64,000 nt of DNA from Noviherbaspirillum saxi (GTDB lineage: Bacteria > Pseudomonadota > Gammaproteobacteria > Burkholderiales > Burkholderiaceae_D). The notes beneath the pieces are model-generated. The model saw only the letters and a program-made list of their open reading frames with translations. It was not told where the DNA came from and did no database searches. Positions 1 to 7,562 of this stretch are shown in pieces; the stretch's first letter is position 1, and every line of letters begins with the position of its first letter. The stretch spans positions 62,001-126,000 of the forward strand of contig NZ_QYUO01000001.1 of assembly GCF_003591035.1 (NCBI RefSeq), given 5' to 3'. A program made the translations under genes and the position numbers.

Positions 1-236
1 CCCCGATGCGACCAGAAAGTGAGGCAAACCGTGTGGCTCGAGATGAATTTATCGTTTTTCGAGCGATGAAAAGTCTAAAAATCGGTGGAGGCTCCTCGCA
101 AATCCCGCATCGTCCTCAAGAACAGGCTTGAATCAGCACCTCATTTCCATTTTCGCTCCCGAAAAACACCGTATTTCAAGCGTTGGAAGGCATCGTTGCT
201 CGACCGTTGAAGCTCGTTGCTCACGCGAGCCACATA

Positions 237-277
237 CGTCTGTCGAGCGTGCAAAGCACGTCTATCGAGCGTGAAAA
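237..277. repeat. Two short direct repeats with 22-base period
   Basis: The segments cgtctgtcgagcgtgcaaa (237-255) and cgtctatcgagcgtgaaaa (259-277) differ at two positions. No function is evident; they may be remnants of a local duplication. Confidence 0.4.
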
Positions 278-655
278 ATTCGTTTTCGGAGCGTGCGGGT
301 CACGAGTCAATAACCAATAAAATCAATGACTTGCAAATGATTTCAAGAATGCTTAATCTGGTTTTAATCTATGTAATCGCTAATGTCGCATCGCTTCAAA
401 TACGTGTTTGACGATATAAGAATTAATGGCACTAGCGCGTTGGGCTGGAATTTTGGAAAGCAGATTTAAAGCGTAAACGGCCTAGGCAAATGCGCTCGCC
501 AAGAAATGACTGCTGCATTCAGCCGGTTACCGAAATGGCTTCGGTATGAGTGACAAGGGAGAGCACGTTAATTACATAACGGACGTTTGAACCGCACGTA
601 CATACCATGCGGACTCGCACGGTTTGTAACTAGAACTATAAAGTGTCACCCTTTT

Positions 656-760
656 GGAACCATAACTTGGCAATATACGGGCCTTTTCATTACTTAAATG
701 CTAAACTTTTCGTCGAATCGGAAGCATAATTTGGCACCAAGTCGAAATTTGGAACCATAA
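656..760. repeat. Three degenerate ggaaccataa repeats
   Basis: ggaaccataa occurs at 656-665 and 751-760, with the one-mismatch copy ggaagcataa at 720-729. Two are followed by ttggca and one by gctgactcc. The same decamer reappears at 12549 next to tRNA-Arg. Clusters of such repeats are typical of IS21-type element ends, but no transposase genes are left, so this is an inference. Confidence 0.4.
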
Positions 761-955
761 GCTGACTCCGACCACTACCCTCCAGCGATCTCCCGATGCA
801 ACATCGCCAAGAATTCATTCCTGGGATGGAGAGGTAAATTCAAGTGCAGCAGCCGCCATTTCCCAGCCAAGCATCGCTTCCGTACCTAAACCCATGAGCT
901 TGCGATGTTCAGGTTTCGCTTTCAAAAGCTGCCATTTTCCACCGTAACTTCTATG

Positions 956-985
956 AAATGCCGCCCAATTTGAGCGGCATTTTTT
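956..985 (+). terminator. Rho-independent terminator
   Basis: A 9-base stem (aaatgccgc with gcggcattt) and 9-base loop are followed by a T run on the plus strand. It would stop transcription coming from the left and isolate the operon that starts at 1176. Confidence 0.6.
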
Positions 986-1032
986 GTCGTAAATCCCATA
1001 TGTGTGGGAGATTAGAAATTTCTTTTTGGCAA

Positions 1033-1038
1033 TATAAT
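1033..1038 (+). promoter_or_regulatory. Candidate -10 box upstream of the modification operon
   Basis: A perfect TATAAT lies about 140 bases before the first gene of the operon. The -35 region is poor (ttagaa near 1011), so this is a weak or regulated promoter candidate only. Confidence 0.3.
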
Positions 1039-1175
1039 TACTTAAATGCCGGATAAAGCAGCAAAAAGGCCTAGGTACTAATCCATAAAGAATAATTAAT
1101 GATGAGTGCTTAGGTAACCAACCAGCATCGAAGATGCGCTAACAGCGTAGGCACCCAAATTTTGAGGGAATAATC

Positions 1176-1502
1176 ATGTCAGGTTCTAGTACTAGCTGGG
1201 ATCCAGAACCACCACGCACTCCTTGCGATCGTCTTTCATTCAAAACAGTCGTCAACTCACCGGTACCGACCGTTCTGGCTAACGTGAAAGTTGGCGACTG
1301 CCTGGATGTTGTTATTGATCAATCCCAAGGGAGAAAAGTGGTCGTCGTTTTACATCAGGGCCAGATTCTGGGGTCCATCACCGTTTCCGGCATTCCTCGC
1401 TTGGTGGAATGCCTCGACGATGGCAATTCATTTAAGGCCGAAGTCTTATCAATCGCCGGCGCTCGATGCGAAGTCTTGGTGACACCAGGGAACTGCCCAT
1501 GA
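1176..1502 (+). CDS. Unrecognised 108-residue protein, first gene of modification operon
   Basis: I do not recognise a family. The protein starts MSGSSTSWDPEPP, a flexible Ser/Pro-rich N-terminus, followed by an all-beta-looking stretch (KVGDCLDVVID near residues 39-49, KVVVVLHQGQILGSI near 54-68) that suggests a small barrel. There is no signal peptide or membrane segment. A gagggaata ribosome site precedes ATG 1176. Its stop overlaps the start of the next gene by 4 bases, so it is translationally coupled to the PfkB/NDT fusion. As the small leading gene next to a QueC homologue it could be a partner or target of the enzymes, which is only a hypothesis. Confidence 0.7.
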   Translation: MSGSSTSWDPEPPRTPCDRLSFKTVVNSPVPTVLANVKVGDCLDVVIDQSQGRKVVVVLHQGQILGSITVSGIPRLVECLDDGNSFKAEVLSIAGARCEVLVTPGNCP

Positions 1503-2716
1503 TCCACATTGCAGGCGGCACCTATCGGGAATTCTGTGAATTTCCAGAGTGGCGAGCGATGTACGGCTCCGCCGGTCGCGCTGCCGCTGCGATCTCGACA
1601 TTGTCCGATCAGGTTTTTCTTTCGACGTTTGGGCAATTGTCAACGAAGCCTAATCGCCAAAGCCTAGCAGACCAGTTTGCCTTCATCATCAAGGGTTATG
1701 TAGAGGCACCAGACGTAGCATTTCGCTATTTCCACTGCTTAAGTAAGCCCGAAATCTGGCCGCGTCGCGAAACCTTGGACGGGTCGCCGACTTTGCGCAT
1801 CGAAGACACGAATGTTTTGCGCTTTGGCGCTATCGAGGGCCAGATCGTCGTGAAGGCGGAGCGAGCCGTCTACGATCCTCAATCAGCCTTTAACCCTGAA
1901 CCATTTCATGCAAATAGTTCCTCTGCTAAATCGCTGGCCATTGTTTGCAACGGGTATGAAGCAAGTTTGTGGACAGGGGCAAAGGATCCGAAACAAGCTG
2001 CCAGCGCTCTTCTGGCCAATCACAAGGCTGATGTCGTCGTCCTGAAAATGGGCCACGAGGGCGCATATGTCTATACGCCAAACAATCAGCCGCAGCTTGT
2101 TGCGCCATATATGACAGGGCACGTATTCTCGATCGGAAGTGGGGACGTATTTTCCGCAGTCTTCGCACATTTCTGGGCAGAACAGAACATGGACCCGATA
2201 GATGCTGCAACGCAGGCTTCTCTGGCCACAGCAATTTATTGTGAGACTCAGTCATTGCCGATCACAACACAGTCCTTACAAGATACGACGCTTCACCCAC
2301 AGCCGTTCACCATGCGTCCCCAAGCTCAACGTGCGCACTATGATGTTTATCTTGCCGGCCCATTTTTTACGATGGCTCAGCGGTGGCTCGTCGAAGAAGC
2401 TAGAAATGCACTCCGTGCTGCTGGTCTCAAAGTGTTTTCGCCATATCATGAAGTCGGCAATGGTCCAGCCAGCCATGTTGCCCCACTTGATATCGCAGCA
2501 CTCAATCAATCGGCCTTGGTCTTAGCGCTGATAGATGGTTTAGATGCCGGCACTATTTACGAGGCGGGTTACGCAGCCGCCAAGGGAGTGCCGGTGGTCG
2601 CATTCTCGGAACAAGTCAGCAATGAAGATTTGAAAATGATCGCGGGTAATGGTGCGGAGATTCATTCTGACTTTACTACCGCAATTTACCGCGCCTGCTG
2701 GAAAGCGCTGAAATGA
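1499..2716 (+). CDS. PfkB-type kinase fused to nucleoside 2-deoxyribosyltransferase
   Basis: A 405-residue two-domain protein. Residues 1-265 resemble PfkB/ribokinase sugar or nucleoside kinases; IGSGDVF at 212-218 matches their GAGD motif, with Asp216 in the catalytic-base position. Residues 280-400 match nucleoside 2-deoxyribosyltransferase-like enzymes: YDVYLAGPFF (281-290) at the first strand and DAGTIYEAGYA (349-359), with Glu355 as the expected nucleophile. The first domain would phosphorylate a nucleoside or sugar and the second would cleave or exchange a glycosidic bond, so both point to nucleoside metabolism. ATG 1499 overlaps the preceding stop; its own stop overlaps the QueC-like start by 4 bases. 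Substrates are unknown. Confidence 0.85.
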   Translation: MIHIAGGTYREFCEFPEWRAMYGSAGRAAAAISTLSDQVFLSTFGQLSTKPNRQSLADQFAFIIKGYVEAPDVAFRYFHCLSKPEIWPRRETLDGSPTLRIEDTNVLRFGAIEGQIVVKAERAVYDPQSAFNPEPFHANSSSAKSLAIVCNGYEASLWTGAKDPKQAASALLANHKADVVVLKMGHEGAYVYTPNNQPQLVAPYMTGHVFSIGSGDVFSAVFAHFWAEQNMDPIDAATQASLATAIYCETQSLPITTQSLQDTTLHPQPFTMRPQAQRAHYDVYLAGPFFTMAQRWLVEEARNALRAAGLKVFSPYHEVGNGPASHVAPLDIAALNQSALVLALIDGLDAGTIYEAGYAAAKGVPVVAFSEQVSNEDLKMIAGNGAEIHSDFTTAIYRACWKALK

Positions 2717-3312
2717 CGAAGGCCATACTCCTTTCCGGCGGCATGGACTCAATTTCTCTGGCGTACTGGCAACGTCCCACAGTCGCCATTTGCATTGACT
2801 ATGGACAAAAGCCCGCAGAGGCGGAAATTCGTGCATCTAGTGCAATTGCGTCACTTTTGAACATCCGCCATGAAGTGATTCGCATTGATTGCAGCTCGTT
2901 AGGTTCAGGGGATTTATCGGGGACAAATGCCTTGCAGCTTGCACCGTCCTCGGAGTGGTGGCCCTTCCGTAATCAAATGCTGATCACGTTAGCGGTCATG
3001 AAGGGCGCGTCATTGAATATCAGTGAGCTGATGCTCGGCACCGTTAAATCTGACGGACATCATGCTGATGGCACCGAAGCTTTCATTTCCGCGGCCGATA
3101 CCCTGGTTGCTCTCCAAGAAGGCGGCATTCGAATTACTGCCCCTGCCATTCAGATGTCGACGGCCGCACTTGTCCAAGCTTCTGGCATTCCCCGTGAAGT
3201 GCTTGCCTACGCCCACTCATGCCATACAGCAAACTACGCGTGTGGAACATGCAGAGGATGTATCAAGCATCGCAATACCTATCGGGAATTGGGCGATGAA
3301 GAACCTTATTGA
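2713..3312 (+). CDS. QueC-like 7-cyano-7-deazaguanine synthase homologue
   Basis: QueC converts carboxydeazaguanine to preQ0 using ATP and ammonia. This 199-residue homologue keeps the PP-loop SGGMDS (8-13) and all four Zn ligands, Cys170, Cys177, Cys180 and Cys183, the last three in CGTCRGC. It is slightly shorter than housekeeping QueC (about 220-230) and sits with no queD, queE or queF beside it, so a role in queuosine synthesis is unlikely. QueC-like proteins are known components of the Qat and type IV CBASS defence systems. It overlaps the genes on both sides, which places it firmly in this operon. I do not assign the symbol queC for that reason. Confidence 0.88.
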   Translation: MTKAILLSGGMDSISLAYWQRPTVAICIDYGQKPAEAEIRASSAIASLLNIRHEVIRIDCSSLGSGDLSGTNALQLAPSSEWWPFRNQMLITLAVMKGASLNISELMLGTVKSDGHHADGTEAFISAADTLVALQEGGIRITAPAIQMSTAALVQASGIPREVLAYAHSCHTANYACGTCRGCIKHRNTYRELGDEEPY

Positions 3313-3988
3313 CCTAGGCTCTCCGGTCCCCCGTCCGCTTGAAACGGGAGTAAGGCCATATCAATATCCCGTTCAGTCCGCTGAAACATTGCCCTTTTTG
3401 ACAAAAGACGCTGTGCAAGACTTCGACGACGTTGTCTTCGCTCGCAGGACGCGTTACGGTGGCACGCCGCTGAGTCGCGAGAATCTCGCCGCGCTCCTAT
3501 GGCGCACGGCCTATTGCCTCCAGGACCAGCCCTTGGACCAAAGAATCCACGCCAAGCGCAAGCCAGTGATATCGGCGGGTGCCCGACATCCGATCGACAT
3601 CATTGTGATCGAACGAAGTCCAAGCATGGATCTGTCAACGAAGCTGTATGACGATCTGAACCATAGCTTGCTCACCCTTGACATTGCGTCAGGTGCAGTT
3701 AGGCCGCTGTGGGATATGGCATCCATGGCGGCCAAAGGAACTTGCTCGACGCTGTGCTGGTTCGTTGCCCAAGTGGGCAAGACCGCCGGGAAGTATGAAT
3801 GGCCGGATAGCCTTATTTGGAGAGATGCCGGAGCACTGCTACAGCAGTTCTCCTTGGTCTCTCATGCACTGTCACTAGGCTGCGTACCTCTTGGACCGAC
3901 CGGCAACCCAGGCATCGACGATATTTTCCGCTCGAACGGCACCTTGTTCGGTGTAGGTGGATGTTTCGTTTCTGAACTGCAGGCCTAA
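3296..3988 (+). CDS. SagB/nitroreductase-like protein
   Basis: This 230-residue protein resembles the SagB-type branch of FMN-dependent nitroreductases: FDDVVFARRTRYGGTPLSRE near residues 43-62 matches the RRS-R...ls-e-la-LLW opening of the family, and GCVPLGPTGNPG near the C-terminus matches its late glycine-rich segment. Relatives oxidise azolines in peptide antibiotics or reduce small aromatic substrates with FMN. ATG 3296 lies inside the preceding gene, overlapping by 17 bases, which implies coupling. Its last 114 bases are antisense to the end of the OGG-like gene. The substrate is unknown; a redox step on a modified nucleobase or peptide is an inference from context. Confidence 0.75.
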   Translation: MKNLIDLGSPVPRPLETGVRPYQYPVQSAETLPFLTKDAVQDFDDVVFARRTRYGGTPLSRENLAALLWRTAYCLQDQPLDQRIHAKRKPVISAGARHPIDIIVIERSPSMDLSTKLYDDLNHSLLTLDIASGAVRPLWDMASMAAKGTCSTLCWFVAQVGKTAGKYEWPDSLIWRDAGALLQQFSLVSHALSLGCVPLGPTGNPGIDDIFRSNGTLFGVGGCFVSELQA

Positions 3989-4813
3989 TTGCATCGGGCG
4001 CGCCTTCGGTTGCACCTTGTCTGTTGAGAATTGAGAGCTCAGCTGAGCTCTCACCGTAGTCGGGGCTTGGCGCATATGTGACCACATGATGCCATCTAAC
4101 ACTGATGCTCTCACACAAATAGCGCTGGCGAACTCCAGATACTGATTTTCCATTTGCGCATAGTGGCTTTCGATGCGTTGCTTCTGATCAAAGAATCCGG
4201 CCAGCAAGCCGGCTCGGTAAATATGGATATCCAGAATGGCGACATGATCGCTACCAGTGTGGTTGCGAACGATCCACGAAGCAGTCTTAGGGCCAATACC
4301 TGGTAGCGAGATTAACCAATCGCGCAACGCAAGATCGCCGTGAGGAGGAAGCTGCTCACAGAATGCCGCATGAATATTGGCGAGATAGGCGGCTTTTTGC
4401 CGAGCAAAGCGGTAATGCACTGCGGTGCCATTCCGCTTGAAAATTGGAGCGGCCAGCAAGTCAAGGTATTGTTGCTCCGATGCTGGAGATTGATCTTGCA
4501 GAACCCCCTCGTCGCGAATTCGTTTGTAGGCCGCCAAGCATATTTCGGCCGGCATGCCGTGGCCACCAAGAACGCAAGCGACCGTTTCCTCTAGAAGTGA
4601 ATCGCCAAGTCGATTACGTGAGGCCGGATACTGATCTTCTTCGATCCAAACTTGAGTTGCCCAATATGCTGGGGTAAACATCGCGTCGAAGCGACCCCAT
4701 TGAATGCCTGGCATCACATAGGACTCAGCTGGTGGCAAGCGCAACTCATTGTGACGAGAGGGGTCGGGGTTAAACACAAGTTGCTCATCCACGGACAGCC
4801 TCCTGTATTTCAT
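3875..4813 (-). CDS. OGG-like HhH-GPD DNA glycosylase
   Basis: The 312-residue protein contains a helix-hairpin-helix/GPD core at about 60-230. LPGIGPKTASWIVRN gives the hairpin with catalytic Lys176, and AILDIHIYRAG supplies the conserved Asp195, as in bifunctional 8-oxoguanine glycosylase/lyases. It would excise a damaged or modified base and nick the strand. OGG-like proteins are also part of type IV CBASS loci together with QueC homologues. It overlaps the methylase stop by 29 bases, so the two form one operon. The C-terminal ~60 residues after the core are low-complexity and overlap the convergent SagB-like gene; the biological end of the protein may matter less there. Confidence 0.85.
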   Translation of the reverse strand: MKYRRLSVDEQLVFNPDPSRHNELRLPPAESYVMPGIQWGRFDAMFTPAYWATQVWIEEDQYPASRNRLGDSLLEETVACVLGGHGMPAEICLAAYKRIRDEGVLQDQSPASEQQYLDLLAAPIFKRNGTAVHYRFARQKAAYLANIHAAFCEQLPPHGDLALRDWLISLPGIGPKTASWIVRNHTGSDHVAILDIHIYRAGLLAGFFDQKQRIESHYAQMENQYLEFASAICVRASVLDGIMWSHMRQAPTTVRAQLSSQFSTDKVQPKARPMQLGLQFRNETSTYTEQGAVRAENIVDAWVAGRSKRYAA

Positions 4814-5471
4814 TGCTATATTGCTCTGCAGCCCAACTCCACAACAGATGCCTTTCTGCTAGGGGCATGCGCATGATTTTGTCGGCAAGGCGGCTATGAC
4901 GTCGACGCAAGGCCTCGCGCTGACGGAAGTCAGCGCCTAAATACCGCGTGTCATAAGGGGCTTCCGGCATCGGAAAATTGATCCAGACAGATTCTTCGCG
5001 TATCCCGCTATGAGTTGCTGCATTGAAAGTGATCTTTTCCCAATCTCGCAGTACATCCTCGTAGATTGGATTACTGTAGCTGGAAATCATCACCATGCAA
5101 GGTAGTTTCGTAATAACTTCTAGCAGCTGTAGATGATCTTCCGTTGAATAGTCCCGACGATAAATCCGGGCTTTCCTTCTCGTAGAAACTGGATAAGGTG
5201 GATCGCAATAGACAAGCTCATCACCGCGATAGTCATAGCCAGACAAAAAGGCGATCGCATCTCCTTCGAGGATCTGTGTATTGGGTAGATCGTGATCTGC
5301 CCAGGTACGAACGACTTCCGAGTCCGCATCAATTCCGATGGAATGTTCGACTGGTTGCTTGTTACGCAGTACTGCACCGCCACCCAAATGGCTTTCTATA
5401 TACACGCGATGGTGCGGCATCAGGTTCACGATGTTCCTAAAGCAGCCGCCTTTACCCCCTGGATATCTCAT
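4785..5471 (-). CDS. DNA adenine methylase, D12 class
   Basis: A 228-residue N6-adenine methyltransferase. MRYPGGKGG at residues 1-9 is the AdoMet-binding motif of the Dam/DpnII class and DPPY at 90-93 is the catalytic motif. I start at ATG 5471 because the family begins just before RYPGGKG; a frame open to 5651 would add 60 unrelated residues running into the integrase remnant. No restriction endonuclease gene is visible beside it. It is the first gene of a two-gene minus-strand operon with the OGG-like glycosylase, suggesting that methylation marks self DNA while the glycosylase acts on something else. Confidence 0.88.
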   Translation of the reverse strand: MRYPGGKGGCFRNIVNLMPHHRVYIESHLGGGAVLRNKQPVEHSIGIDADSEVVRTWADHDLPNTQILEGDAIAFLSGYDYRGDELVYCDPPYPVSTRRKARIYRRDYSTEDHLQLLEVITKLPCMVMISSYSNPIYEDVLRDWEKITFNAATHSGIREESVWINFPMPEAPYDTRYLGADFRQREALRRRHSRLADKIMRMPLAERHLLWSWAAEQYSNEIQEAVRG

Positions 5472-5602
5472 GACAGCATCATCGCCACTTTTGACGATGG
5501 TGTCAAGCCGATCAAATAGCGGGTCGGCCGGGATTCGCGTGAAATTTGTAGAAAGTATTTGATTTACCGTAGAAACGAATCCATAAGAGCCTTTCGCAGT
5601 AG

Positions 5603-6304
5603 ACCTTCGGAAAACCGGCACAGGCAATCGCAGCGCCGACGACTGAATCACTCACGGCGGTAGACTTTTTACAAGCGCGAATAGCTTGCGAACAGTGGGG
5701 TGACGTAAGGCAAGTCTGGGTTGAGCAACTTGAGTCAGAGCAGGGCCGTCGCGATTCTCTTGCCCGTATTGTCGTCGTGGCGGAATGGTCGTACTGGACG
5801 GCATTGCGAAGAAGCGAGCTGGCGGCACTCAAAATGGCGGACATCGTGTGTTCAGGCGATGAGTGGCAAGTTGCCGTACCTCGGTTTGGCAGGGGAAAGA
5901 CCATCGATCTAGTTCATGTGCCGGCGCCCGCTATTGACGCATTGCGTCGATACCGGATTTCACGCGCATTGCCACCGCTTCCAAACGCTTCGGAAAGCAA
6001 TGTTCCACTGATTGCTCAACTAAGGTCTGAGTCGCCAGTCGAGTCATGGACAATCGGTCACATTCTTCGAGAAGCATCTCGCCTGGCGACACGCGAACAT
6101 CGTCAGTCGGCGGAACAGTGTCCACTCTCTAACCGTGCACTACGGCGCTATTTGGTCGTAGACGGGTTGCTGAAACATATTCCGTACTCGGATCTCAGTG
6201 CGCATGTCCGATCGCGATACACGGTAGGCGTTGTTGCCGGTTCGTCTGTGGCTTCGACTATCCCCGCGTCCCTTTCCAGATTGGCAATGGATACTCAGAG
6301 ATAG
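5603..6304 (+). pseudogene. Tyrosine recombinase (integrase) remnant
   Basis: The frame is open from 5603, right after a stop, to 6304. Residues around 5800-5850 read TALRRSELAALKMADI, matching the first active-site Arg block of phage-type integrases (TGLRisEl--L---Di). The usual H-x-x-R and the terminal catalytic Tyr are not visible, and the start is missing, so it is probably inactive. An internal GTG at 5777 could start a 175-residue product. It may be what remains of the integrase that brought in the island. Confidence 0.6.
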
Positions 6305-6323
6305 ACGTTATGCAAAAAAGTTC

Positions 6324-6881
6324 TCAATAGCCCTTGATGACTCGATATCCTTTGACTGGAATCTTCGCCGACTCATCCACCAGCACGCACAGGCGATTTC
6401 GGTTGTTGCTGTCATAGCATCCGACAACCGTTGAATAGCCCCCTTTGGTGGACAACTGCTGAATCTTTGCACGCAGATCGGCCTCCTCTCTGCGCAGGGC
6501 TGCGACAACATCTTCGTTAGGCTGGACAAATTTCGCAGCAATGACGATGCCTAAAACGCCGCAGAATGTTGACAACACCGCCATTCCTCCAATCCGCCAT
6601 GGCGCCCAGCGCACCGCATTTTTATAGACTTCAGCGGCTCTTTCCGCGTGCAGATTTGCTTCAGTCCAATTGCTTGCGATCTGGCCTGCTGCCTTGTGTG
6701 CGGCATCCGGTAATGCCCGATCAACTTGGGCAAAAATTTCTCTGGGCAGTGCGCCAGCTTTTGTTTCAAATTTAGCGGCCGCATCCTTTAAGGCATCTAG
6801 AGTAGCTTTTGTTTCTCTCTGTTGTTGAGCTGATGCTTCAAAAACTGCGGCGGCTGCTTTCTCGAGACTGTATTGGCTCAT
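6324..6881 (-). CDS. Uncharacterised coiled-coil protein with one membrane segment
   Basis: I do not recognise a family. The N-terminal ~85 residues are Ala-, Glu- and Gln-rich and likely helical/coiled coil; a hydrophobic segment follows (GGMAVLSTFCGVLGIVIAA, about residues 98-116), then a charged helix and a C-terminal part with two Cys (VVGCYDSNNRNRLCVLVDE). The start is set at the second of two adjacent ATGs, which has better spacing from gaggga. It follows the truncated gene at 6890 with a few bases between them, so they were probably one operon. Layout of this kind is common among accessory mobilisation proteins, but that is a guess. Confidence 0.55.
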   Translation of the reverse strand: MSQYSLEKAAAAVFEASAQQQRETKATLDALKDAAAKFETKAGALPREIFAQVDRALPDAAHKAAGQIASNWTEANLHAERAAEVYKNAVRWAPWRIGGMAVLSTFCGVLGIVIAAKFVQPNEDVVAALRREEADLRAKIQQLSTKGGYSTVVGCYDSNNRNRLCVLVDESAKIPVKGYRVIKGY

Positions 6882-6889
6882 CATTTCCC

Positions 6890-7210
6890 TCAGCGGCTTA
6901 AACCGTGCGAACGTTGCGGTGTTCTTTCATATTCTCGAGTGCGCTCGAGCTTTTGCTCATGTGTTTGCTCACCAATTGATTTCATACGGAGCTCGATGTA
7001 GTCCTTGTGTTGAAGACGCAATTCCCGAATATCGTCCAACGCGACATATCGGATTGCGCCAGCGGTATCAATATGCACCAACATACCTCCCGCTGATACG
7101 GAGCCAGCACCGTTCCATTCCGCAACGCACTTCAGATATTTTTTTAGCAGGGCCGGCTCAATTCCTGGTGTGTCCGGATTGAGCACGTCATCCGCTAGCT
7201 CCTGTTAAGG
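6890..7210 (-). pseudogene. 3' fragment of a gene cut by the IS91-type element
   Basis: A GTG at 7186 would give 98 residues, but the frame stays open and protein-like upstream (LNRKLADD precedes VLNPDTPG), up to about 7210 where sequence of IS character begins. The visible part is charged, with ALDDIRELRLQHKDYIELRM near its middle and an Arg/Glu-rich tail. It looks like the C-terminus of a larger protein whose front was lost by the insertion. The family is not recognised; relaxase-type proteins are one possibility. Confidence 0.5.
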
Positions 7211-7562
7211 GTTGTAGGATGCCTGCCCTTACGCACCGGACTACCGGCGCACGCCAGAAGCCAGCGGGCAGGTGTCGTACAAGCCTCGAGGGAGGAAACC
7301 GCGGAATGCTCTAACGCCATTCGGCAAGCCTAAACGGCTATGGGGATTTGAATGTTCGCGGTGGGGATAGCCGTGGCGAATCGGCCGAGCCATTGGACAG
7401 CGACATGGCTCACCTGCCTGACGTGGTGGCGGCGGTGCTGGATTTTTCGGCAACCCGGGTGGTAAGAAATCAGGTTATTCCAGCCCAAGGCAAAGCCGTC
7501 CGCTATCGGCGTTGCCCACGCAAGAGCCGACGGAAGATTGCTGCATCGACACATGTCCACGC

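Larger units (their letters stand above)
1..1175. other. Accessory stretch without an intact gene
   Basis: No open frame here looks like a conserved protein. The stretch is more AT-rich than the core genome to the right and holds short direct repeats (237-277), three copies of a ggaaccataa-type decamer (656-760), a hairpin terminator (956-985) and a promoter-like box (1033-1038). It is best read as decayed mobile-element DNA upstream of the modification cluster. Confidence 0.6.

Noticed and set aside
217..411. Plus-strand frame of 64 codons at the left edge
   Set aside because: Composition and lack of homology suggest chance; the area holds direct repeats.
2713..3312. Housekeeping queC for queuosine synthesis
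   Set aside because: No queD, queE or queF nearby; the gene is locked into an operon with unrelated enzymes and is shorter than typical QueC.
1176..5471. A complete type IV CBASS or Qat system
   Set aside because: QueC-like and OGG-like proteins are present, but there is no CD-NTase, TGT, QatA-type ATPase, QatB or TatD nuclease in the window.
4785..5471. Classical restriction-modification system
   Set aside because: The methylase has no endonuclease beside it; its partner is an HhH-GPD glycosylase.
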